This document shows, one piece after another, positions 1-9,645 of a DNA stretch of 64,000 nt. The notes below the pieces were generated by a model. The model had not been told where the DNA came from. It did no database searches and worked only from the letters and a program-made list of their open reading frames with translations. Position 1 is the stretch's first letter. Every line of letters starts with the position of its first letter. Made by a program: the position numbers and the translations under genes. This DNA is from Lasiosphaeria ovina (taxonomy: Eukaryota > Ascomycota > Sordariomycetes > Sordariales > Lasiosphaeriaceae): NCBI GenBank assembly GCA_033439765.1, contig JAULSN010000007.1, positions 2,418,001-2,482,000 of the forward strand, read 5' to 3'.

Positions 1-383
1 ACGAAGCGCGCGTAGTACAGCGCCTTCCAGAGCTGCGAGTCGGCGGCCAGGCGGTAGAAGCGGCGCGACACGGGCGCCACGGCAAGTAGGTGCTGCAGAG
101 GCAGGAACGAGAGGATGCGCAGCAGCAGCTCGTCCGACAGCGGCGACAGGATGTCCGGCCCGCTTCTGCCCGGCAGTACGCGCCCGGCGACGGGGAAAGT
201 AACAGCAGGAGGAGGAGGAGGGGAAGCCACTCGTTGTCGTTTCGACGGAGGCGGCGGCATTGGCGACGAGGAAAAGGAGCGGTCGGAGTCGGACTCGTTG
301 TCGTCGTCATCGTCGTAGTCGATGTGCAATCGGCTTCGCTTTGCTGGCGCAAGGGCCGACGCGGTCGGGCCTGGCGTCGCCAT
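1..383 (-). CDS. F-box protein, N-terminal part (cut by window edge)
   Basis: About 127 codons are visible, from an ATG at 383-381 running off the left edge. The N-terminal ~75 residues are low complexity, with an acidic Asp/Glu/Ser run, a KRQR basic patch and a poly-Pro stretch. An F-box follows: SPLSDELLLRILSFLPLQHL, then VSRRFYRLAADSQLWKALYY, which has the Leu/Pro spacing and terminal LWK typical of the domain. F-box proteins dock on Skp1 and recruit substrates to SCF ubiquitin ligases. The substrate-binding part lies outside the window, so the target cannot be named. The start was chosen because it is the first in-frame ATG and the frame is open from there to the edge. Confidence 0.8.
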   Translation of the reverse strand, partial: MATPGPTASALAPAKRSRLHIDYDDDDDNESDSDRSFSSSPMPPPPSKRQRVASPPPPPAVTFPVAGRVLPGRSGPDILSPLSDELLLRILSFLPLQHLLAVAPVSRRFYRLAADSQLWKALYYARF

Positions 384-1350
384 CGTTTCGGCTGTGTCCG
401 TCGCACTATCCCTCTCTGCCCCCTTGATCTGTCGCGCTGGTCGATTGTCGTAGACTTTTGGCGTCCTGGTGTTGTAGTCGTGGGAACGATTCCGGGGTGG
501 AGCAAATTATGGGATGAATCAGCGATGCCAATGCATACTCGCCGGGGGCCCCAAGTTCCTAACGTCGTTGGGGTTAGGGTTCGCTGTGCTGTGTGCAGTG
601 TAAGCGCGACACGTCCTATACCACCACGCTCACAAATGATAATTGGAATAAAAGTAAAATTCTCGTTAAGTATTCAAGCATGATGGAAAATACCCTCTAG
701 GTCCGCAGTTAGATTATATGGGATTTGACTTTGGCCTTGTGTGTTCAACCCTTTCGACTCGGCCGTTTATGGCACCTCGCAGCATTTTGTTTATTTTTGG
801 TCACCCCCTAACCTAGACCGCCCAGTTTCCGATACGACTTTCTAGCTGCTATCTCTCTCAAAGTGTCACGTACATAGTGCGGAAAATATCTACCTTGACC
901 ATGAAGTGACATTAAACTCTCGGAAACCTGCTCGGTACCATGTAGTCTAGACCTAGGCAAACGTTGCGGTGATCCTCCCCAGGTTCGTGGCCGTGGTAAT
1001 CAGCGACGGGAGCACGGATATGAGACACTTTTGTGGACACCCTGCCTGTGCCCATTCCATGTCATACTGGTAAAAGGTAAACGAATCTACTGGTATCCTA
1101 TCACACCTTCCCATTTCAAGAGCATGGAATGGGAGGGGCTCTCTACGCTTGGACACGTACAAATTGGTCACTATTCCCTCTACCGCCAGACTTGCCCGGT
1201 GTGGGTTCTGGTGTCTGCAACCCAAAGAATTATGGTAAGCCCAAACATCGGTGGAGGACAGGTAGACAAGACAACATGGTACTCCATCGAGCCGTCAAAC
1301 TAGGTAATTTACATGGGCATATCTCCGTATCACAGACTCCTTTCTTCATG
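384..1350. other. intergenic, no gene seen
   Basis: This lies between the start of the F-box gene and the 3' end of the next minus-strand gene. Short open frames occur on both strands, but none has a recognisable domain, good start context or matching splice sites. A single TTAGGG-like stretch near 565-575 is isolated and not telomeric. Confidence 0.5.
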
Positions 1351-1908
1351 TCAGCCACCTGTCACGTCGACCCCGAGAGTGCCGCCCACGATCCACTTGA
1401 TGGGAACCCTGGCGACCGACTCCCACTTGGCCGCGTCCTTCTGCACGCGGAAGCGGTCCTTGATGAACTCGGCCATGCCGCGCATGCGCGGGGGCGCGTC
1501 GCCCTTGTCTGGGGCCCAGACGATAGTAACAATACGCAGGTAGCCCGTCTCCTGCACGCCGACCTTGATCTGGTCCATGTTGGCGTCGCAAAAGGCCGTG
1601 ATGTCGCCCGACGACACCGAGTTCCACGGCTTGGCCCACTGCTCCACCACCGTGTCGGCGTCGTCAGCGAGCCCGCCCCGCGAGCCAGCCGGCAGCGTCA
1701 GCCCGGCCTGTTTCAGCCTGTCGTACGCGCCCGCCGGCGTCGGCTGCTGTACCTTGAGGAAGATGACGGTGATCTTGATGGGCAGCACCCACCCTAGCGC
1801 CCAGGCCGACACGTTAGTCCACGTGGTGAGGCGGTAGATGGTGCTATTGTCGTGTGAGTATGTCTTGTACACGATGAAGCGGTCTGTTGACGACAGTGGG
1901 ATCTCCAT
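1351..1908 (-). CDS. unknown protein, 185 aa, single exon
   Basis: The frame is intronless and uses GC-rich third positions like the neighbouring genes. I start it at the ATG at 1908 (MEIPLSSTDRF); upstream in-frame codons have poorer composition. The product has no signal peptide or clear membrane helix. One hydrophobic stretch (WALGWVLPIKITVIFL, residues ~36-51) could be a beta-rich core or a weak helix. Near the C-terminus are an aromatic/acidic segment (CDANMDQIKVGVQETGYLRI) and KDRFRVQKDAAKWESVA. I do not recognise the family. Coding status is supported by frame length and composition only. The gene is tandem with the F-box gene on the same strand. Confidence 0.6.
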   Translation of the reverse strand: MEIPLSSTDRFIVYKTYSHDNSTIYRLTTWTNVSAWALGWVLPIKITVIFLKVQQPTPAGAYDRLKQAGLTLPAGSRGGLADDADTVVEQWAKPWNSVSSGDITAFCDANMDQIKVGVQETGYLRIVTIVWAPDKGDAPPRMRGMAEFIKDRFRVQKDAAKWESVARVPIKWIVGGTLGVDVTGG

Positions 1909-2617
1909 TGTGTGTTTTGTTGAGCGTCGTACGGGCTTGTGTTGCAATATTACCCAAGCTAAAGATAAGGGATGTTGGTATCTGTGCTCGATGTGGTGAC
2001 GAGACGTTGTTTGAGTTAATTAGCAGGACGGGATGGATTTGTTCTCCCATCGATATTAAATGCTTCCCTAGAATACCGCTCCATCACGAATGCATTGTAG
2101 CGCCTATCAGGCAATCACTGGCGCGGGCGGCCAAGGACGCGCCTGAGGGCTGATGGGTTGAGTGTCACACCACTACGCGCCGCACACAGCTAAATCGAGC
2201 TCAGCTAAACTTCAATAAAACCAAACTTGGGGCCGGATTGGACGCCCAAATCCTACCGCTAGACCTAGGCTGCATTTACACCTAGTCTCGATGTTTCTGC
2301 GTAAGTACTCTAAATCTGCCCACAGTGCGGAGGAGGGCGTCGACAGCCTCAATCACACCATTTATCGCATCATGGTGATCGTGACGGAATGGCACCGGAC
2401 GCTCTTGCACGGGATTCCTAATTAGTACACATGGCCGTGGACAGCCACCAGAGCTGAACTTCTTGGGCCAGCAGCATTACTTAACCTAGCCGTGGCTCTG
2501 GGAAGCAAATGAAAATCCCAATCACCCTGATGCAACCAACAAAAATGACACGAAAACGTCAAACCACGAAAGAATCGCTGAAATACCCATCTTCACCTTC
2601 TTACTTCCCTCACCCAC
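1909..2617. other. intergenic between divergent genes
   Basis: This carries the promoters of the minus-strand 185-aa gene and the plus-strand CAAX-box gene. Nothing else is recognisable; the middle (about 2150-2500) has no open frame of interest. Confidence 0.4.
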
Positions 2618-3453
2618 ATGGCACCCATTAAGCGTGTCGCACCACGGGACATCTATCTGCGCATCTGCCCAATCGATTCGGTGCAGTCGCTCGCCAACCG
2701 TCTCGACATCGACATCGACATCGAGCTGCCCTTCATCGCCACGTCCCACTGGGCGATCGTCGTCGGAAATAGAGTGTACGACGTGGCGAAGCAGAAGACG
2801 GCAACCGACGGCAGGCGATTCCACATTGGCAAGTGGACCCTGTCCGAGTGGCAGAAGGCGCACCCGCACCTGATCAAGCCGCCGCTCAAGCTCGGCCAGA
2901 CCGTCCTGGCCGATGAGCGCCTATCGGAGATTGGTACGTCCCCCTACCTCCAACCACCAAGAAGAAAGAACCAAAATGTAAACGAAACCCTTTGCTTACC
3001 AGACACTCAATCACCGCCCCAGCCGACATGATCTGGGCCGTGTTCAATAGCGGGCACTACAACGTGCTGCGCAACAACTGCCAGTGCTTCGCCGACGTGT
3101 TCACGACGGTGATGCTCGCCGGCAACGGCGCCAGCGACCCGGACGCCACCATCAGCGCGGCCGAGGCGCAGACGTGGAACGCGATCCCGCGCAAGCTGCT
3201 GGAAATGGACTTTGGGGGCAAGGGCGGGCTGGTCGGCATCTCGCCGGCGGTCGCGCAGTTCAAGGGGTTCGTGCGCGGCGAGGCGCGCGGCCGCCGCCTC
3301 GACCAGATGGGCGACGACCTTCGGCCCGTCCTGCAGCGCGCCTACGACAAGTTCGACGCCGACGACTCGCGCAAGACGGCCCGCGCCGTGTCTATGGCTG
3401 CCGGCCAGCTGGCTGCGGCTGCTGCCCGCAATGGCAGCTGTGCTGTGATGTAG
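2618..3453 (+). CDS. papain-fold (LRAT/NlpC-P60-like) protein with C-terminal CAAX-type box
   Basis: Two exons, 2618-2933 and 3023-3453, give 248 aa. The 89-nt intron starts GTACGT and ends CCCCAG, and this is the only junction that keeps frame (EIADMIW). The sequence shows SHWAIVVGNRVYDV (His44) and YNVLRNNCQCFADVF (Cys125). This His-then-Cys order with an NC(Q/E)xF block recalls circularly permuted papain-fold families such as LRAT-like acyltransferases and PPPDE/NlpC peptidases. The assignment is tentative because similarity is limited to these motifs. The protein ends in CAVM, a C-a-a-X tetrapeptide of the farnesyl type, so a prenylated membrane-attached form is plausible. The C-terminal ~80 residues are Ala/Arg-rich and helical. 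There is no signal peptide, as expected for a cytosolic CAAX protein. Confidence 0.75.
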
Positions 3454-5604
3454 TTGGTTGGGAAATGGGGAGGGCCGGGTGTGTTTTCATTTTCGGTGTC
3501 TGTTTATGTTCATGTCAAATGGTGTATAGGGTTAGATGTAGGGAAGGGCGTCTTTGTTTTGGCTGGGGCTCCGGAGTTGTATACGTACCTTGGCATTAAA
3601 CTAATCGGCGTCTTTCTCGAGACAGAAAGGTTTTCGTGCAGGCTATCTAGGATTGTAAGACGGGGAAGCCCGACAAGAAGAGGACCAAGCCTCTTGAATG
3701 GCTACGGCGGAATCTACAGCGCTGGGTTCCGAGGCTGTTTGACATTGCTGTACGAATACGGTTATCATGCGGCCATGCCAAAGATGCTTGTGAATCCCCA
3801 ACCTGATATGGCCAACGGAGGAGTCGATACGGGCCAGCAACTTCAACTTGAAAAGCAGCACCACCGACATCAGTCTCGGCAAATGCTCCCACCCTCCGAG
3901 AAATGGAGAGCACCGGGATGGACTCCTTGATAGCGGCCCTTGTCTATAACATGAATCACAGCCCCATCAACCGCTATCCCAGCTCCAGCCTCGGGAAGAA
4001 ACCGCGGAAATGAAGTTCCAAAAAGCTCTAGCGGATGAAACTAGAATGGCGGAGGTAGTCAAGATAGCCGCGAACATAGACGGATACGAGGATTCCTTAC
4101 GACAAGGGAACATGAGAATACACCAGAATCTCGGATCTCGCCGTCGGCTATAGGATCGCCGTCGGAAACTAGTAGAAGATGCCAAACCTCGAATCCTAGG
4201 TAGTCAACTAGTTATCCGACGCAGCGTGAGCATGCTGGCAGCAGTATGCCGGAAGTTTGAAGAGCCCAGACCGCGGCACATGTAGTCGGTGTGGAATATT
4301 CTGGCACCAAAGAAATACGTATTCTCGTCACACACTAACGCCTATGCTCTTCTGTTTATCATATTATTGGTCAAGCGGACGGTTTTATTTGATCCGAGCG
4401 TGCGATGAGACTTTCTATTTGTCGCCCTTCTTTAATTCAGCTCAAGATACCGCACAGCCGCAGGAGCCCATCGGAGCCAACACTGAAAAAGACGCACAAT
4501 GGCGATACCACCGGCCTCGTCCGGAGAACATTGACCTATTTTTAAAAAGGATGAAACAATTGATTACCGAGCGGTGGCCCTTGCTTGCATCGAAAAGCAA
4601 CTTCATCACCAACCGAGCCTCATTGAAAAGTTCCCGACCAGGTGTTTCCCAGAAGAGAACTGCCAATTCCATCAGGAGTCTGAAAAAGGTCGCATTGACT
4701 TGAGACCCGCAATGATGTGACGGGAAAGATCGTTGGAGGATTGGCTGGGCGTCTCCAACTTCATTGGTTGTTATTCGGCTGCCTAAACCTGCTGAGACCT
4801 TCTGCATCTGCCCTGACGGCGACGCGCGTTCGACGGGGCGCCAGCCTTGGGAGAGAAACAACGCACATATGCAGAATTCCTCGTATTGCATCATCTCCTT
4901 CATGTCTGTTTGGTTTCCTGGGAGAGAATGTGCGTGGGAGAGTAAAATTCACGGCCGAGTGCCGCAACCCCTGAATCCGTTCACGGGGTTGATTCAGACA
5001 CACGACAGATTTCCCTGAGATATCTATTAGGTTCAATGAGTTTATAATTCTAAACTAATTTGCGCTCAATTGAGCTTTGAGAATGGAAATTGCTTTGCGA
5101 GGTTGCAAGGCAAAGACTCGATGCGCCGCCCTGAAAACTGCCCGAAATGTAAACAAAGGGACGCGAGATCCTTTGCATCAAGGTTTTCATGCACCCATCC
5201 CCCCCGGTTGGAGGGTTGGATTCAACTTTGCCCCCTTTGCTAGCCCCATCTGCAATACGCGGGTAACCCGCCCGGGGAGGAGCGGATAGGTTGGAAAGGG
5301 AAGATCCGGGAGAGGTTGGTAGAGAATACGAGTCTAGTCAGCTTTGTTGGATGCCCATGTCAAAAGTTACTCGTTTCCGGATCTGTCAAGTCCAGAGATG
5401 AAACAACGGCCCATCGATAAACAGGAATGAGAAGGCATACGCGGCCTCGGTGATGGGGCATGTAATTGGAAAGAGAAAAAAACGCCCCGAAGCCGGCGTG
5501 AAACCGACATCTCGGATCCAAGTCCGCTTAAACCGGCCCAGCTCATGCCACTTTTGTCGGGCTGAGCAAAGCCTGGCGCTGCCGTTGCTCTGGCGGTTTC
5601 AACG
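3454..5604. pseudogene. gene-poor stretch with probable coding relics (~3640-4700)
   Basis: Plus-strand segments look protein-like but sit in different frames separated by stops. Examples are KPLEWLRRNLQRWVPRLF near 3690, QKALADETRMAEVVKIAANI near 4020-4080, and NIDLFLKRMKQLITERWPLL near 4530-4580. No start-to-stop model with sensible introns joins them. I read this as the remains of one or more decayed genes of unknown family; they could also be chance frames. From 4700 to 5600 I see no gene. Overlapping open frames on the minus strand (4442-4903) have no better claim. Confidence 0.3.
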
Positions 5605-5612
5605 TATATAAG
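5605..5612 (+). promoter_or_regulatory. TATA box of the minisatellite secreted-protein gene
   Basis: A TATATAAG element lies 157 nt upstream of the ATG at 5769, inside a C/T- and A-rich leader. Its position fits a fungal core promoter with a roughly 100-nt 5' UTR. Confidence 0.5.
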
Positions 5613-5768
5613 GTGCTGGAATGTCGTAGTCGGAATGATTAGACATCTAGATCTCTTCAGCTCACCATCCATTCACTCACGAGCCAACTCAGCTTGAAGT
5701 AGTCGAAATTCAGAGTCAGAAACTCCAAGACAACTCCGTCGCCTTTTTCCAGCTCAATCACCGGAAAA

Positions 5769-6419
5769 ATGAAGCTGACATTGACCGCCGTCTGCCTCGG
5801 CCTGGCTGGCATTGCCTCTGCCCTCCCGCATGTTAGTAGCCCCAACCCAGGCCTGCACACTCGCAAATATTCGGAGTGCCGGGCCCACAGTCGTTGATCT
5901 GATCATTGACCGATCTGCTCCTCAAAGGCTGCTGCTCCTGCTCTTGCCCGCAACGGGAAGCGGCAGTACTTCAAGCGCGTCGCCGTGGACTTTCCCCTCC
6001 CTGGCGGCACTGTCATTGCCACGGCCCCTGGCGGTACTGTCATTGCCACGGCCCCCGGAGGCACTGTCATTGCCACGGCCCCTGTCGGTACTGTCATTGC
6101 CACGGCCCCCGCAGGCACAGTCACTGCCACGGCCCCTGGAAGCACTGTCATTGCCACGGCCCCCGGAGGCACTGTCATTGCCACGGCCCCTGGCTGTACT
6201 GTCATTGCTGGAGGCACAGATATTGCCACGGCCACGCTCGTGCCCACGGGCGGAGTGCCGACCACAATAGTCTACACGGCGACCGTGACCGCCTCGCCGC
6301 CCGGCGGCCAGCCCACGCCCACGACCGTCGTCTACACGGCCACGGTCGTGCCCACGTCGTCGGGATTCTACACGGCCACGGTCACGGCGACTCCCCTAGT
6401 CAAACCCACCCATAATTAA
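5769..6419 (+). CDS. secreted protein with nine-residue tandem repeats, 184 aa
   Basis: Exon 1 (5769-5831) encodes a classic signal peptide, MKLTLTAVCLGLAGIASALP. A 96-nt intron (GTTAGT...AAAG) leads to exon 2 (5928-6419). After a short basic region (NGKRQYFKR) come seven full copies plus a partial copy of GGTVIATAP, from about residue 47. Two VYTATV repeats and a Thr/Pro-rich tail ending KPTHN follow. There is no catalytic motif, cysteine pattern or GPI signal. Ala/Thr/Val/Pro repeats of this kind suggest a surface or extracellular structural protein, probably O-glycosylated. Copy number is likely to vary between strains because the DNA repeat is nearly perfect. No family name can be given. 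Confidence 0.8.
6003..6209 (+). repeat. 27-bp coding minisatellite
   Basis: Seven consecutive 27-bp units start at 6003, 6030, 6057, 6084, 6111, 6138 and 6165, and a truncated eighth starts at 6192. Each unit encodes GGTVIATAP or a one- or two-residue variant. The units stay in frame, and differences between copies are mostly single bases. Confidence 0.9.
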
Positions 6420-7240
6420 TGTGCACGCCTAATCACGACTAGACGGCTGGCCTAGTCCCCGTAATCTTCCCCACGGGCCAGGCGGCTGTTGTTACTGTAG
6501 TCGACGCATCAGGTGTTTCTGCCGAGTGAGGATAGAGAGGGAGGGTGCCTCGGAACGGTGTCTGTTACTCTGGCAGGGAGAGTGGTTTATCGTGGCGAGG
6601 AAGGTAATATTTCACAATAGCTAGCTGGGTAGCTACGTGGGAGAAATCGAGATTAGCCTTGTCGCTCCTGCACAATAAATCTTTAATTATGCTTCCCTGA
6701 GAGAACGGGTGATCCTGAGAGAACGGGTGATGATACTTGCAGATGACGTGAATGGGGAATTGAATGAGGAAGAGGTCCAGCTTCAAGTGCTGAATTTTAG
6801 CTCACATTACAAGAGCGTATAGTCGCCACTGCTATCGTATGCGGTAGACGATAGGCGGACGAGGGAAGGGGGTGCGAAGCAAGAAAAAACAATATATAAG
6901 GTATCTAGGTGTGCACCTCTATCAATGTCAGGCCCCAATGCTGTTATATGCCGTCACAACTCATGCACTGCGTAACTAAACGCCCCATCACGTCCAAACA
7001 GACAATGCCTTCCGTAAAAAACTCTTTGTGCGCCTCGACTCCGGTCTTTGGTCTTCGTCAGGTTCTCGCCGGGCACAGATGGCTCGAGACGAGATTTTGT
7101 GATATGCCACACAGAATTCTCCGATGTCTGTCGAATCCTACGCCCTGTCCAGGAGGATTCGGCGATTCGCGGGCATGGCGTTCACCAGGTTAATGTCAGA
7201 AGGTATCCTAGCAGAACAAGCTGCTAGCTGTCAGATCTCC
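6420..7240. other. intergenic, 3' ends of convergent genes
   Basis: This lies between the plus-strand secreted-protein gene and the minus-strand MCP1 gene. It contains an exact 18-bp tandem duplication at 6696-6731. No gene is supported. Confidence 0.5.
6696..6731. repeat. 18-bp exact tandem duplication
   Basis: The unit CCTGAGAGAACGGGTGAT occurs twice back to back (6696-6713 and 6714-6731). It is outside any supported gene. Confidence 0.85.
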
Positions 7241-8395
7241 TCAGAATCCGGGTATTGTCCCAAATAAGTCGTCGTAGAGCTTCCCAACCCAGCCGAGTGT
7301 CGGCCCGCCCCTCGCAACAACGCCCAGCCCCCCGGCCGCCCACACCGCCGTGGCGACCGTGGCAACGGCGTTGACCAGCAGCAGACGTCTCCTCCTCCTG
7401 TCCTTTCGCTGCTTATCCGCCGCGGCGTTGCCCGTGTGGCGGTCCAGCTTCCACCCGGCGCCCTGCGCAGCGCCAAACCACTTGGCGTAGCCCCACACCA
7501 TGTGGCCGCAGCCGAGCCCGAGCAGGGCAGCGTAGGCCAGCCACGACACGGCGGGGTGCCGCGCAAAGCCATGCGCGACAAACGCCAGGCCGACGTTGGC
7601 GCTGTCGCCCTCAACGGCGAGGGGCAGCCCGCGGTTCATGCCCACGTGCGCCGCGAGTATTGCCGCGAACCCATACCCAGAGAGGCTGATGTAGCTGAGC
7701 GAGGGCCAGCCGCTCCGCAGGATGGCGAATATTGAGGGGGACGACGGTGACGACGTCTTGTCCCCCCGGTGGTGGGCGTGGCCTGCTCCCTTGCCCCCGT
7801 CGCCGTGATATCCGTATCGCCGCAGGTTCTGCAAGCGTCGCAGCAGCCGCACCGCGACCCCGGACCCGACGTGTGCCACCAGGGGCAGCGCCACCAGCAG
7901 CGGCTCCGAGAGAGGCGTCTGGTAGATCTCGCGCGCCAGCAGCAGGTACGACTCGGACGCGGGCACCGACCGCGCCACCAACGGGACGATGGACGTGGTG
8001 GCTAGATGCAGCGTCGCGAACAGCGAGAAGGTGTAGCTCGAGTAGCGTTGAATGCGCGTTACTGTATTGTTGGCCGTGGCATGTCAGTATCTATCGGGCG
8101 TTGGTCGACAGATGGAGGCCCTTCTTTGCGACGACTCACGGTAGTATATGGCTCCATGACTGCTGCCCCCGCCGCTCAGACCGACGCTGGCGGTTGTCGC
8201 CGCTGTACTCGATGTGTTGGTCCGGGATTTGCTCGTCTCCGACGGGGGCGAGCCTGTGTCTTCGCCCTCGGGGTGTTCGGGCAGCGGCGGGAGGTCTTTG
8301 TCAACGTTTGGCGACTCCATTGGCGTCGGATCGAGCTGCACCAGCGAAACCAGCGTGTCTTGCGACGCCTTAGAGTGCAGCGACTGGGAGTCCAT
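7241..8395 (-). CDS. mcp1: MCP1-like mitochondrial membrane protein (DUF1691), 358 aa
   Basis: Two exons, 8395-8140 and 8061-7241, are joined across a 78-nt intron (GTGAGT...ACAG), giving the diagnostic YYLTRIQRYSSYTFSLF junction. Residues 1-80 are a Ser/Thr/Pro-rich, disordered N-terminus. The rest carries several hydrophobic helices with the MCP1/DUF1691 pattern: YLLLAREIYQTPLSEPLLVA, then LPLVAHVGSGVAVRLLRR, GYGFAAILAAHVGMNR, HMVWGYAKWFG, and a last helix (LLLVNAVATVATAVWAAGG). Yeast Mcp1 is a mitochondrial outer-membrane protein that recruits the lipid-transfer protein Vps13 and suppresses loss of ER-mitochondria contacts; the same role is inferred here. The start at 8395 (MDSQSL) is the most 5' credible ATG; MESPNV 25 codons later is an alternative. 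The gene is divergent from the zinc-finger gene at 8851. Confidence 0.85.
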
Positions 8396-8850
8396 GACGA
8401 CGCCTAGTAGCACGGAACCCGGCGCGGCCGGACTGCCGTTTGAGTTTGCAGTGCCGCGAAGGCTGTTATTCGGTGGCTGTCGGCGTGCGTCTTTACAGTT
8501 TGGTGTCAAGGACAGTTGGCGGACAGCCAGTTTGTTAAAGTGGGGACTCTGGGGTGGGGTGGGGGTCAGTGCCTGTGACGCGCTAAACCCCACAGTTGCA
8601 GGACGCCAGGGCCTGGAGCAGATTCAAGTGGGGCTTTCAATGGGACGCCGGGTAGAAACGTGAGTGGACCTTCAACTTTGGACCTTCACCTTCTCGCAGC
8701 AACTTTGGCAGCCTGCATTTCGACGTGATCTCGATCGATTCATCTGTCGGATCACCCGAGCAGCGCCTCTTTCGTGACCGACGCCTGCCCACAGATTTCT
8801 CTCTCCCCTACCATCAAATTGGCTCCCACCGGAGCTCAGAAGCATTCAAG

Positions 8851-9449
8851 ATGGGTCCGCCTCCAGTGAGCAAGGTACGTTGTGGCCCGAAGCTGTCGCT
8901 TGTCATGGACGCGCGAGAATCTGCAACTAATTCGTGATTTCCTAGCGACAACAAACGCTGCCCCCGGCGCAGACATCCTCTGCGCGCGAGGCACAGCAGT
9001 CATTCTACTGCGAAATCTGCCACAAGGGCTACAGTCGCTCCAATGAATACGAAGCTCACTTGGGAAGCTACGACCACAATCACAAGCAGCGGCTGAAGGA
9101 GATGAAAGCCATGGTGCGCGACCCCAACGCCACCGCACGCGCCCGACGTCAAGAGCAGAAGGCCGATGGCGTAATCACCATCAAGCTTGGAGACGCGGCC
9201 GCCGTATCGTCTGCCAGTACTGGGTCTGGAGGATTCAAGAGGAGCGGGTTCAAAACGACAAACTTCACAACGTCGGTCCTCGCCCCTTCCGACGGCGATG
9301 CACAGGCTGCAAGTGCTAAGCATAGCGCACCCGGCAAGGAGGAAGAGGTAGGGAACAAGGTTGGTTTCGCGCCCAAGGGCGAATCATTCGAGAGCGACAC
9401 GGAGGATGAGGGGTACGAGGTGTACGATCCAAGATTCCCGACGGACTAA
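8851..9449 (+). CDS. C2H2 zinc-finger protein of the ZNF804/GPATCH8 type, 175 aa
   Basis: Exon 1 (8851-8874, MGPPPVSK) is split from exon 2 (8946-9449) by a 71-nt intron (GTACGT...CTAG). A single C2H2 finger spans about residues 28-55: FYCEICHKGYSRSNEYEAHL, then SYDHNHKQRLKEM. The ligands are Cys30, Cys33, His46 and His52. The finger with its SYDHxHKQRLKE continuation is the signature seen in GPATCH8/ZNF804-type proteins, which are linked to RNA processing in animals. The rest is a charged, disordered tail with an acidic segment (ESDTEDEGYEVYDPRFP). There is no second finger or G-patch, so it is much shorter than the animal proteins. A role in RNA binding or splicing is inferred from the finger class only. 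Confidence 0.8.
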
Positions 9450-9645
9450 GTCCCCGGAACAAACACCGGCCAAACACCGGCCAAGTTTCCAAACCCCCCC
9501 ATGCAATCAATGTACCGTATCTATGACTGCCCAGGTATGTTGAAATTGTTCATTGCAGCCCGCAAGTTAAGCCAGCGGGGGACCCTTGGGTTCGAACGCC
9601 GTGAACAAACCACTACAGAGCTAATGCGTCACTCGGCTGTAAAGT

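Noticed and set aside
565..575. Telomere-like TTAGGG here and near 19622
   Set aside because: Single copies only, with no array.
9588..9600. tRNA B-box-like GGGTTCGAACGCC
   Set aside because: No A box, acceptor stem or anticodon arm could be folded around it.
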